A DNA stretch of 64,000 nucleotides. Origin: Candidatus Latescibacterota bacterium. Lineage in GTDB: Bacteria > Latescibacterota > UBA2968. The stretch lies in assembly GCA_022824945.1 (NCBI GenBank), contig JAJDYX010000039.1, positions 164,611 to 228,610 of the forward strand. The letters are read 5' to 3'. This document shows positions 41,349-48,593 of the stretch, piece by piece. The notes below the pieces were generated by a model that saw only the letters and a program-made list of their open reading frames with translations, was not told where the DNA came from and made no database searches. Every line of letters starts with the position of its first letter. The stretch's first letter is position 1. Both the position numbers and the translations under genes were made by a program.

Positions 41349-42625
41349 ATCTCTTTAAAATTAGTCTGGCCTATATTTATCGGCGCAAGTTGAATACATT
41401 GCTCAATATGGTTTTGTTGGGACTCGGAACGGGTATTGTCGTTGTTTTGTTGCTTTTTGGCGAACAATTTGAAGAGAATTTGCACCGCAATGTTCAAAAT
41501 ATCGATGTTGTTGTGGGTGCGAAGGGCAGTCCCATGCAATTGATTTTGTCCAGCGTTTTTCACGTCGATGTGCCAACGGGAAACATACCGCTTTTAGAGG
41601 CGCGTGAACTGGCTAAAAACAGAGCGGTTGCACAGGCGATACCTCTGGCGTTGGGGGATAATTATCGGGGTTATCGCATTGTGGGAACGACATCCGAATA
41701 CGCCAGGCACTATCGGGCGGAATTGGTTGACGGTACCTTTTGGGATGTCCCATACCAGGTGGTTATCGGCGCACAGGTTGCTGGCGTGACAGGTCTTGCG
41801 CTGGGTGACGAGATTATTAGTTCGCACGGTTTGACCGCAGAAACAGCTTCTGATCAACACGAGTCGCAACCGTTTCGCGTGGTGGGTGTTTTGCAACCAA
41901 CGGGTTCGATTATCGACCGTCTGTTATTGACTTCTGTTGAGACTGTCTGGCTGGTTCACGAACCGCATGAAGAAGAGGGGGAGGGCGATGGACAGGATCA
42001 CCACATGGAAAGCCATGCCGATGAGGATATCAGGCGCGATGTTCTCGGTTTGCCGATGGACAGTGAAGCCGATGCCGAGCGCGAAGTCACGAGTTTGTTG
42101 ATTCGCTATCGTTCGCCTATTGCAGCCGTGTCATTCCCGAGGTATGTGAACAAAGAGACAAAATTTCAGGCTGCGTCCCCCGCGTTTGAGACAACGCGCC
42201 TTTTTGCATTGCTCGGTGTTGGGTTGGAGGTGGTGCGGGTTTTTGGTGGGGTTCTGGTATTTGCAGCGGCGTTGAGCATTTTTGTGGCACTTTATAATGC
42301 GATGAAAGATCGGCGATACGATCTGGCTATGATGCGTGCTCTGGGAGCAAGTCGCAGTAAACTTTTTGTACAGGTGCTTTTGGAGGGGGTCTTGCTTACA
42401 CTGATGGGTACGGGGTTGGGTTTTGTGCTTGGGCATGCCAGCACGGAAGTGATTGGCGCATGGGTGCGCGAGGCACAGCATATAAATTTGACGGGATGGA
42501 TTATTTTGTCCGATGAATTCTGGCTCATTGGTCTGGCGCTTGTGTTGGGTAGTGTATCGGCTCTTATACCCGCGCTTCAGGTCTATCGGACAGATGTCGC
42601 ACAAACACTTGTGGAGGTGGCATGA
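41345..42625 (+). CDS. FtsX-like ABC transporter permease with His/acidic insert
   Basis: A 426-aa MacB/LolE-type permease: one N-terminal helix (LNMVLLGLGTGIVVVLLL), a large periplasmic MacB_PCD domain, then three C-terminal helices with ALYNAMKDRRYDLAMMRALG and SRSKLFVQVLLEGVL, the FtsX signature. The periplasmic part holds a His/Glu/Asp-rich stretch (HEPHEEEGEGDGQDHHMESH), a probable metal-binding loop. Overlaps the ATPase upstream (ATGA) and the DUF3299 gene downstream by 4 bp. Likely acts in metal acquisition or in periplasmic protein handling under metal limitation; not proven. Confidence 0.87.
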   Translation: MNLFKISLAYIYRRKLNTLLNMVLLGLGTGIVVVLLLFGEQFEENLHRNVQNIDVVVGAKGSPMQLILSSVFHVDVPTGNIPLLEARELAKNRAVAQAIPLALGDNYRGYRIVGTTSEYARHYRAELVDGTFWDVPYQVVIGAQVAGVTGLALGDEIISSHGLTAETASDQHESQPFRVVGVLQPTGSIIDRLLLTSVETVWLVHEPHEEEGEGDGQDHHMESHADEDIRRDVLGLPMDSEADAEREVTSLLIRYRSPIAAVSFPRYVNKETKFQAASPAFETTRLFALLGVGLEVVRVFGGVLVFAAALSIFVALYNAMKDRRYDLAMMRALGASRSKLFVQVLLEGVLLTLMGTGLGFVLGHASTEVIGAWVREAQHINLTGWIILSDEFWLIGLALVLGSVSALIPALQVYRTDVAQTLVEVA

Positions 42626-43179
42626 TGTATATACAGCGCACGGTAATGTTTATTTTGTTATTTGCTGTGATTTTGAGAATAGATACTGACAGTCGTGAAA
42701 TGGACAATCAGAGCGACGAAGCACCGCCCTCGTCAACAGACCATCGCCCAGAACTTCAGGCGTCTCCATTGCCCCAGATGATGAAGGGATCGCTTTGGGA
42801 AACCCTTGCTACGGTGAGTTATGATCCTTATGCGCCGAACTTTGTACCTATATTTTCCGATACGTTAAAAAAAATGAATGGCAAATACGTTGAGCTTGTC
42901 GGGTTTATGATTCCGCTGTCGGCTCAAAAAAAACAGACGCGTTTTGTCTTGACTCCGTATTCACTTGGGGGCTGTTCGTTTTGTGTAGGCGGGGGAGGAC
43001 CTGAGTCTCTGGTAGATATTCATCCGAGCAAACCAATTGATTTTACTTATAATCCCATTGCGATTACAGGTCGCCTGGAATTGTTGCAAAAAGATCCTAC
43101 CGAGCTCTTTTTTCGCATCAATAAAGCCGAGGTGATGGATAAAGGAGATATGAAAAACAATCTGGATAATGCATATTAA
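42622..43179 (+). CDS. DUF3299 domain protein (exported)
   Basis: A 185-aa protein with an N-terminal hydrophobic export segment (VMFILLFAVILRI), then a DUF3299 domain: FSDTLKKMNGKYVELVGFMI, PLSAQ, FVLTPYSLGGCSFCVGGGGP with paired cysteines, and ITGRLELLQ. DUF3299 proteins are periplasmic and recur next to LolD/FtsX ABC pairs in Zur-controlled loci of other bacteria (recalled from the Vibrio zrg cluster). Translation is coupled to the permease through a 4-bp overlap. Confidence 0.85.
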   Translation: MMYIQRTVMFILLFAVILRIDTDSREMDNQSDEAPPSSTDHRPELQASPLPQMMKGSLWETLATVSYDPYAPNFVPIFSDTLKKMNGKYVELVGFMIPLSAQKKQTRFVLTPYSLGGCSFCVGGGGPESLVDIHPSKPIDFTYNPIAITGRLELLQKDPTELFFRINKAEVMDKGDMKNNLDNAY

Positions 43180-43214
43180 GTGTGTATTTATGAAAAATAA
43201 AAAGGAGATAATAA

Positions 43215-43613
43215 ATGGCGCGTTTGAGCTATCAAACCGCAGGTGACAAAATCGCCATTGTTCTTTCAACAGTGTGTGCGGTCCATTGTTTGACATTGCC
43301 CGTTGCACTTATTGCGTTTCCGTTATTGGCAACCACATTTGTTGGCGATGAACATTTTCATGGGCTTTTGATGTGGCTGATTCTGCCCACCAGCATTCTT
43401 GCTCTTGGGTTGGGATGTCGCCGCCATAAAGATCAATTTGTCATTGGTTTTGGTATCCTCGGGTTGTTCCTTCTCGTCGTAATGGTTGTGGTTGGCCATG
43501 ATCTTTTTGGGGAAATAGGGGAACGGGTGGGGACCGTTTTAGGGTCGGGATTTCTGATCTCAGGCCATATTCGGAATCATCATTTATGTCGCAGAGATGA
43601 TTGTGAAAAATAG
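43215..43613 (+). CDS. MerC-domain membrane protein
   Basis: A 132-aa inner-membrane protein with four predicted helices and the MerC-type metal motif CAVHCLTLPVALIAFPLLAT in helix 1; the C-terminus reads GHIRNHHLCRRDDCEK, with extra His and Cys. MerC proteins were found as mercury transporters, but genomic MerC-like proteins are often in zinc-regulated loci. AAGGAGATAAT precedes ATG 43215. Its C-terminal half is duplicated as a remnant at 47433-47610. Confidence 0.85.
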   Translation: MARLSYQTAGDKIAIVLSTVCAVHCLTLPVALIAFPLLATTFVGDEHFHGLLMWLILPTSILALGLGCRRHKDQFVIGFGILGLFLLVVMVVVGHDLFGEIGERVGTVLGSGFLISGHIRNHHLCRRDDCEK

Positions 43614-43641
43614 GATAAACACGCGAAAGGAGACGTAAAAT

Positions 43642-44094
43642 ATGGAGAGACAAAATCCAATGCGGCTCAAAGTGATGAGTGTTATAGTGTTTGCGTTCTT
43701 TGCTTCTTGCCATGGAGAAAATAAAGAAGATGCACACCACTTGCGGCAGGCGGCGGAGATTCACAAGGCGATGATGGAAATTGAAGCGCAATTTGAGAAC
43801 CAACTGGATAGTCTGAAGTCATTTTCACATCATGCTGTGGAAATACGCGATAGTCTTCAAGTCATTGAAAAGGACTTTGAATTGTGGGAAAAAAATGTGG
43901 TTGAAGTGCCGGGAGATGACTCGGCGGAGGCCCATGATCACGGTCATGAACACCATCACGAAAAAGAAAATCTACAGGTGACTCCCGAGCAAATGGTCGA
44001 GATCCAGAAAGAGCTAAAATCAAATCTCGAAAAACTGCTTTTGCGATTGCAATCGATCAGACAATTGCAGGCGCGTTCCTCAGAGGACGAATAG
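43642..44094 (+). CDS. His-rich metal-binding lipoprotein
   Basis: A 150-aa lipoprotein (lipobox FFASC) that is helical and charged, with a histidine cluster EAHDHGHEHHHEKE in the middle and further His pairs (DAHHL, FSHHAVE). Coiled-coil-like heptads flank the cluster. It probably stores or chaperones zinc or another divalent metal in the periplasm. AAAGGAGAC precedes ATG 43642. It occurs in unit 1 only, so it was inserted there or lost from unit 2. Confidence 0.75.
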   Translation: MERQNPMRLKVMSVIVFAFFASCHGENKEDAHHLRQAAEIHKAMMEIEAQFENQLDSLKSFSHHAVEIRDSLQVIEKDFELWEKNVVEVPGDDSAEAHDHGHEHHHEKENLQVTPEQMVEIQKELKSNLEKLLLRLQSIRQLQARSSEDE

Positions 44095-44141
44095 ACGTAC
44101 TGGTAACCAACTACGCGAGATAATCCCATATAGTATTAAGA

Positions 44142-44441
44142 ATGAATCTCTACACCAGACACCCGCTCGTTAAAACGCTGATCGTCATATTGCTCGTCGT
44201 CGCGTTTGCCCTTGCCTTTGGGCATGCAGTTGACCATGTTGAACATGACACCCATTGCGTTGAACATGACACCCATTGCCTCGTTTGCCATTGGGTTTAT
44301 AGCTTTAGTGGTCTTATCAGTGCTGTATTGATTTCTGGTGTATTATACGCCTGTTATTTTTTCGCTCTGCCGCACCCCACATTTTTATCCCACCAGTTTT
44401 TCCTTTCGCCTCAGAGCCGATCCCCTCCAGTAGTCTTCTGA
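44142..44441 (+). CDS. Small DUF2946-like membrane protein
   Basis: A 99-aa protein with two membrane segments and a loop of metal-ligand residues, FGHAVDHVEHDTHC repeated as VEHDTHC, then LVCHWVYSF. The C-terminus FFLSPQSRSPPVVF resembles the SPRAPP-type tail of DUF2946 proteins, which commonly precede TonB receptors for metals. No good ribosome site is seen. The paralogue at 47625 has a single VEHDIHC. Confidence 0.65.
   Translation: MNLYTRHPLVKTLIVILLVVAFALAFGHAVDHVEHDTHCVEHDTHCLVCHWVYSFSGLISAVLISGVLYACYFFALPHPTFLSHQFFLSPQSRSPPVVF
44238..44279 (+). repeat. 21-bp perfect in-frame tandem duplication
   Basis: GTTGAACATGACACCCATTG plus C (21 bp) occurs twice in direct succession and encodes VEHDTHC twice. 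The paralogous gene in unit 2 has one copy. Confidence 0.93.
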
Positions 44442-44570
44442 ATACTGAATATCTTAATAATAAAGTTTGCATTATTTTTTTGCGTTTTTGTGCCTTTTTG
44501 TGCGGGCCTGAAATAAGAGGGGCTCCCTCTGTGTGTTCTCTGCCCGTGCGGGCTTATTCAGGAGACTATC

Positions 44571-45059
44571 ATGTTTTTTAGAAGAAACTCGTTTCAAGGC
44601 ATTTTTGCCGCTGTGGCAGTTCTGGCTTTGTTTGTGAGCGGTTGTGGTAGTGACGATCCAATGGCTCACCAGGAAGAGCATTTCGAACCCGAGGGGCTGG
44701 TCATCATAGATTCGGGCAATCGTTTTTTCCGCTATTTTCAAGGGCAGATTGATGCCAGCGGTGGTCGGAAAGATCATCTCGATGCCCCCCTCAATGAGGA
44801 AACACCGCACTGGAGCATCCGTTTTCTGGATGACCATGGCGATGAGATTCCCCCGCCAGATGATCCCGATTTCAAATTTACATGGGCGATTGCCGATCCC
44901 ACGGTTTTGGAAGTTGTTCAGGATGCCGACGATGTCGGCAAGTTTGATTTTCACCTGCGCGGTCTCAAGGTAGGCGAAACCACGATTGAACTTCAGGTCT
45001 CGCACGACGATCATGTAGATTTTCGCACCATTCCCATTCCCGTGCATGTCGGAGAGTAG
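44571..45059 (+). CDS. His/Asp-rich periplasmic lipoprotein, copy 1
   Basis: A 162-aa lipoprotein with lipobox LFVSGC, then acidic-His stretches (HQEEHFEPEGLV, DDHGDEIPPPDDPD) and a C-terminal Ig-like strand pattern ending VSHDDHVDFRTIPIPVHV. No named family is recognised. It lies between the DUF2946-like gene and the TonB receptor, so a periplasmic or surface metal-capture role is likely. AGGAGA precedes ATG 44571. The paralogue at 48045 conserves EEHFEPEGLV and HDDH. Confidence 0.75.
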   Translation: MFFRRNSFQGIFAAVAVLALFVSGCGSDDPMAHQEEHFEPEGLVIIDSGNRFFRYFQGQIDASGGRKDHLDAPLNEETPHWSIRFLDDHGDEIPPPDDPDFKFTWAIADPTVLEVVQDADDVGKFDFHLRGLKVGETTIELQVSHDDHVDFRTIPIPVHVGE

Positions 45060-45069
45060 TAACTGCTTT

Positions 45070-45109
45070 GCCCTCACCCGGTCTTTCAAATACAGGGTGA
45101 GGGCTTTTT
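45070..45109 (+). terminator. Intrinsic terminator-like hairpin before TonB receptor 1
   Basis: GCCCTCACCC (45070-45079) and GGGTGAGGGC (45095-45104) form a perfect 10-bp stem followed by five T residues. It sits inside the gene run, 3 bp before the AGGAGG of the receptor, so it may attenuate receptor expression. Confidence 0.85.
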
Positions 45110-45123
45110 ATAGGAGGTATGTT

Positions 45124-47325
45124 TTGAGATTTACAGCCTTCATTCTCGTTTCTGTGGTCTGCTTTTCCGCGATCAACGCATCGAGTGAAATGCGTTTGCT
45201 CGAGGGATATGTTTTTGATCGCAAAACCCAACGCACAATTGACAATGTCGATATCATACTCAATAATGACGCGGTGGGTACGGCAACCGATGATCGAGGC
45301 CGTTTTGTCTTGCGTCTGTCGCAGGGTGTTTATCGCCTGTCTTTTTTTCGTGTCGGGTATGGGTTGGTGAGTCGAGAAATAAGGGTTTCGGATGAGAAAT
45401 TGCCCATTCTGTACATCGAAATGGTTGCCCGGGAAATTGTTGCGGATACCATTGAGGTGGTCGCCCAAAGTGCAGAGACGCGCTTTGAAGCATTGCACGA
45501 AGCCACGGGCGTGCTTTCGGGAGATGAACTTCAGAAGAAATATAGCCTCACGCTTGCCGAGACGATGAAAAACGAAATCGGTGTCGCCATCCGCAGCATG
45601 GGACCCGCACCTGCTCGACCAGTTATACGCGGCCTCAGTGGCGATCGCGTGCAGATCAATATAGATGGTATTGAGACCCACGACCTTTCCGCTACTTCTG
45701 CTGATCACGCTGTTACTGTCGAGCCTTTTAATTCGGAACGCCTCGAAATTATCCGGGGACCTCGCACGCTGCTTCACACGGCATCGGCCATTGGCGGGGT
45801 TATCAATGTGGTGAAACAGAAGATTCCCGAAGACCATCCGCAGCGCGTTTTTGGCAGTGTTGGTGCTTATGGCGAGACGGCCAATCGAGGGTATCTCTCT
45901 GCCGTTGGGATTACAGTGCCTGTGGGGCCGCTCGCGCTGTATGCCGAGACCACGTATCGCAATACCCGGGATGTGCAAACACCCATTGGCAGACTCGCCA
46001 ATACACCTATTGACACGCGTACGCATCTGCTCGGTCTATCATATCCCACTGACCGGGGGTATATCGGTGCTTCTTTTGATCAGTTTGATACCCAATACGG
46101 CATTCCCGGCGGATTTATTGGCGGGCATCCCAATGGCGTAGATCTGGATATTGATCGCCGCGTGTTTGATGGCAGGGCGGCATACCATTTTGATCGCGAG
46201 GTGCTCAGTAGCGTAGAGATGGATTTTACCAGGACTTTCTATCACCACTTCGAGTACGAATCCAGCGGCAGTATTGGGTCCGAGTTTTTGTTCCACGACT
46301 ACCGCGGTGATCTCAAATTGTTTATGAACACACACGACCAGACGAGAAATACTGTGCTTGCCCTGGGCTTTGGTCATCATAATCTCAAATTGGGAGGGTT
46401 TGTTTTTACGCCGCCCACGCGAGAGCAATGCGCTTCATTAGGTCTTTACCACGAATTTATCTATCGCGACATTGAATTTCAGGCTTCTGCGCGTTATACA
46501 TATACCGACTTTGATCCGCGTCCGAGTACAAGGAGTCTTGCGGCTCTCGGTGTAGATCGCACCTTTCACGCCTGGTCCGCGGCGATTAGTCCGCTTGTGA
46601 ACATTACCGACCAGCTAACTGGGGGTTTCAATTTCAGCCGATCCCAGCGCGTGCCCAGGATTGAAGAGCTTTACAACCATGGACCGCATCTGGCTGCGTA
46701 CACTTTTGAAGTGGGCAATGTCGATCTCGAAGCCGAAACGAGTCTGGGTTTTGAGGTCTTTTTTCATTATTTGCAACCGGGTTTCAATTTTGTTTTGAGC
46801 GGATATTGGAATGAGTTTGATACTTATATTGCCCCGCGCAATACCGGAGAGATCAATTTTGCCCAACTTCTGCCGATTTACGCTGCCGATGGTGTTGCTG
46901 CGCGATTTTTGGGTCTGGAGATGCATCTGGGGTGGCGTTTGAATACGCGTTTGAATTTGGAATTAAATGGCAGTTATGTGCGCGGAGAGAACAGGGATGA
47001 GGATTTGCCTCTGCCCGAGATTCCGCCGCTCAAGTTTGTCGGAAGTACGACATATCAGCATCCCTATCTTACGTTTGGCGGGACTGCGGAATTTGTCGCA
47101 GGACAGGAGCGGGTGGATATATTCGAAGATTCTACGGATGGCTATGCTGTTTTCGGTGTGTATGCCCAGCGCGACATTAACACCGATCATACTCGCCATA
47201 GTATTATTCTCTCTTTGGACAATCTTTTGGATACGGAATACCGCAATCATCTTTCGCGCATTCGGTCTGTGATGCCCGAAATAGGGCGGAGTATTAAAGT
47301 GCATTACAAGATGTTTTTCTTTTAA
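45124..47325 (+). CDS. TonB-dependent receptor, copy 1 (probable zinc or metal receptor)
   Basis: A 733-aa receptor starting at TTG 45124, six bases after AGGAGG (45112-45117). Signal peptide (FTAFILVSVVCFSAINA), a carboxypeptidase-like regulatory domain (LLEGYVFDRKTQRTIDNVDI), plug (LAETMKNEIGVAIRSMG, ARPVIRGLSGDRVQINIDGI, SERLEIIRGPRTLLHTASAI) and barrel ending KVHYKMFFF, whose final aromatic residue suits BamA recognition. It resembles the ZnuD-like receptor class (YGIPGGFIGGHP, DIDRRVFDG). Substrate inferred as zinc or another metal from the neighbours. Confidence 0.88.
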   Translation: MRFTAFILVSVVCFSAINASSEMRLLEGYVFDRKTQRTIDNVDIILNNDAVGTATDDRGRFVLRLSQGVYRLSFFRVGYGLVSREIRVSDEKLPILYIEMVAREIVADTIEVVAQSAETRFEALHEATGVLSGDELQKKYSLTLAETMKNEIGVAIRSMGPAPARPVIRGLSGDRVQINIDGIETHDLSATSADHAVTVEPFNSERLEIIRGPRTLLHTASAIGGVINVVKQKIPEDHPQRVFGSVGAYGETANRGYLSAVGITVPVGPLALYAETTYRNTRDVQTPIGRLANTPIDTRTHLLGLSYPTDRGYIGASFDQFDTQYGIPGGFIGGHPNGVDLDIDRRVFDGRAAYHFDREVLSSVEMDFTRTFYHHFEYESSGSIGSEFLFHDYRGDLKLFMNTHDQTRNTVLALGFGHHNLKLGGFVFTPPTREQCASLGLYHEFIYRDIEFQASARYTYTDFDPRPSTRSLAALGVDRTFHAWSAAISPLVNITDQLTGGFNFSRSQRVPRIEELYNHGPHLAAYTFEVGNVDLEAETSLGFEVFFHYLQPGFNFVLSGYWNEFDTYIAPRNTGEINFAQLLPIYAADGVAARFLGLEMHLGWRLNTRLNLELNGSYVRGENRDEDLPLPEIPPLKFVGSTTYQHPYLTFGGTAEFVAGQERVDIFEDSTDGYAVFGVYAQRDINTDHTRHSIILSLDNLLDTEYRNHLSRIRSVMPEIGRSIKVHYKMFFF

Positions 47326-47357
47326 TTTATCGGTCAGATATGCTGCTCCTTTATAAC

Positions 47358-47396
47358 GCCCCAGTTCAGCAGACTGAACTGGGGCTTGCTCTTTTT
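47358..47396 (+). terminator. Intrinsic terminator between duplication units
   Basis: GCCCCAGTTCAG (47358-47369) and CTGAACTGGGGC (47374-47385) form a perfect 12-bp stem with a CAGA loop, with a TTTTT run slightly downstream (47392-47396). Confidence 0.82.
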
Positions 47397-47432
47397 GAGG
47401 TCAAGTCCTATCTTTGAACTTAAGAGGCAAAA

Positions 47433-47610
47433 AAAGATCAACGGTTTTGGTATCCTCGGGCTGTCCTTTATCGTCGTAATGGCTATGGTTGGTCATGATA
47501 TTTTTGGGGAAATAGGAGGACGGATGGGGACCATTTTAGGTTCGGGATTTTTGATCTTAGGCCATATTCGGAATCATCATTTATGTCGCAAAGATGATTG
47601 TGAAAAATAG
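47433..47610 (+). pseudogene. Truncated MerC gene, start of duplication unit 2
   Basis: The last ~55 codons of merC are repeated (FGILGLSFIVVMAMVGHDIF to HIRNHHLCRKDDCEK). The N-terminal helices with the CAVHC motif are missing, so it cannot work as MerC. The junction around 47433 marks the left end of the duplicated segment. Confidence 0.85.
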
Positions 47611-47624
47611 GATAAACACGCGTA

Positions 47625-47897
47625 ATGAATCTCAATCAGCCACTTATCAAAACACTGATCGCCATATTGTTCATCGGCGCGTTTGCCCTCGCCTTTGGGC
47701 ATGCATTCGACCATGTTGAACACGATATCCATTGTCTTGTTTGCCATTGGGTTTATGGCTTTGGTGGTCTTATTAGTGCCATAGTTGCACTTGGCGCGTT
47801 ATACGTCTATTGGTTTTCTTTTTTTTCGCATTCCACATTATTATCCCACCAGTTTTTTCTCTCACCTCAGGGCCGATCCCCTCCAGTAGTTTTCTGA
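47625..47897 (+). CDS. Small DUF2946-like membrane protein, copy 2
   Basis: A 90-aa paralogue of 44142-44441: LIKTLIAILFIGAFALAFGH, DHVEHDIHCLVCHWVYGFGG, and the same C-terminal FFLSPQGRSPPVVF. It has a single VEHDxHC motif, probably the ancestral state. It starts 14 bp after the merC remnant. Confidence 0.65.
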   Translation: MNLNQPLIKTLIAILFIGAFALAFGHAFDHVEHDIHCLVCHWVYGFGGLISAIVALGALYVYWFSFFSHSTLLSHQFFLSPQGRSPPVVF

Positions 47898-48044
47898 ATA
47901 CTGAATTTTCTACTACAGTAGTTTGCATTATTTTTCCTTTCTGTATCTTTAAGCCTTTTTTGCGCGGGCGCAGGCAAGAGGACCTCCCTCTGTGTGTTCT
48001 CTGCCCGTGCGCCCTGTACAGGTTTTACCATTCAGGAGACTATC

Positions 48045-48530
48045 ATGTTTTTTGCAAGAAAATCGTTTCAACGTACCTTTGCGGCTGTGGCAGTGCTGGC
48101 TCTGTTTGTGATTAGTTGTGGTAGTGATGATCCCATGTCTGATCACGAAGAACATTTTGAGCCCGAGGGGCTGGTCCTTATAGATTCGGGCAATCGGTTT
48201 TTCCGCTATTTTGAAGGGCAGATCGATGCCAGCGGCGGTCGGATGGGCCATCTCGAAGTTCCCAATGGTGGACTGACCGCCAAATGGACTATTATGTTCC
48301 TTGACCACGATGGCGACGAGATTGCCCCGCCAGATGAGCCAGATGACAAATTTACCTCAACCATTGCCGATCCCACGGTTGTCGAGGTTCATCAGGAGCC
48401 TGCAGATGTGGGTAAGTTTGAATTTCAATTGCGCGGCCTCAAGGCAGGTGAGACCACTATTATCCTCGAAGTCACGCACGACGATCATATAGATTTTCGC
48501 ACGGTTCCCATTCCCGTGCGTGTACAGTAA
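48045..48530 (+). CDS. His/Asp-rich periplasmic lipoprotein, copy 2
   Basis: A 161-aa paralogue of 44571-45059 (lipobox LFVISC) with MSDHEEHFEPEGLVLIDSGN, DHDGDEIAPPDEPDDK and VTHDDHIDFRTVPIPV. AGGAGA precedes ATG 48045. The two copies differ at many positions in the middle while keeping the acidic and His clusters, consistent with metal binding. No named family recognised. Confidence 0.75.
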   Translation: MFFARKSFQRTFAAVAVLALFVISCGSDDPMSDHEEHFEPEGLVLIDSGNRFFRYFEGQIDASGGRMGHLEVPNGGLTAKWTIMFLDHDGDEIAPPDEPDDKFTSTIADPTVVEVHQEPADVGKFEFQLRGLKAGETTIILEVTHDDHIDFRTVPIPVRVQ

Positions 48531-48537
48531 ATGCCTT

Positions 48538-48579
48538 GCCCTCACCCGGTCTTGAGAAGATCGGATGAGGGCTTTTTTT
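48538..48579 (+). terminator. Intrinsic terminator-like hairpin before TonB receptor 2
   Basis: GCCCTCACCCGGTCTT and AGATCGGATGAGGGC pair around GAGA with one C-A mismatch, then seven T residues (48573-48579). The right arm differs from copy 1 but a stem is kept, suggesting the hairpin is under selection. Confidence 0.8.
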
Positions 48580-48593
48580 GTTGGAGATCCGTT

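Larger units (their letters stand above)
43428..47325 (+). repeat. Tandem segmental duplication, unit 1
   Basis: From mid-merC through the DUF2946-like, lipoprotein and TonB receptor genes, matching 47433-50798 in the same order. The His-rich lipoprotein gene at 43642 is present only in this unit. Divergence is uneven: the receptor plug and barrel are nearly identical at protein level, the small lipoproteins far less so. Confidence 0.88.

Noticed and set aside
44965..46026. Minus-strand open frame of 353 codons opposite TonB receptor 1, with a partial counterpart opposite receptor 2
   Set aside because: Conserved only because the receptor genes themselves are duplicated; no ribosome site and no protein-like composition.
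47386..47610. 74-codon frame read as a separate small gene
   Set aside because: It opens inside the terminator of receptor 1 and matches only the C-terminal part of MerC, so it is listed as a remnant.
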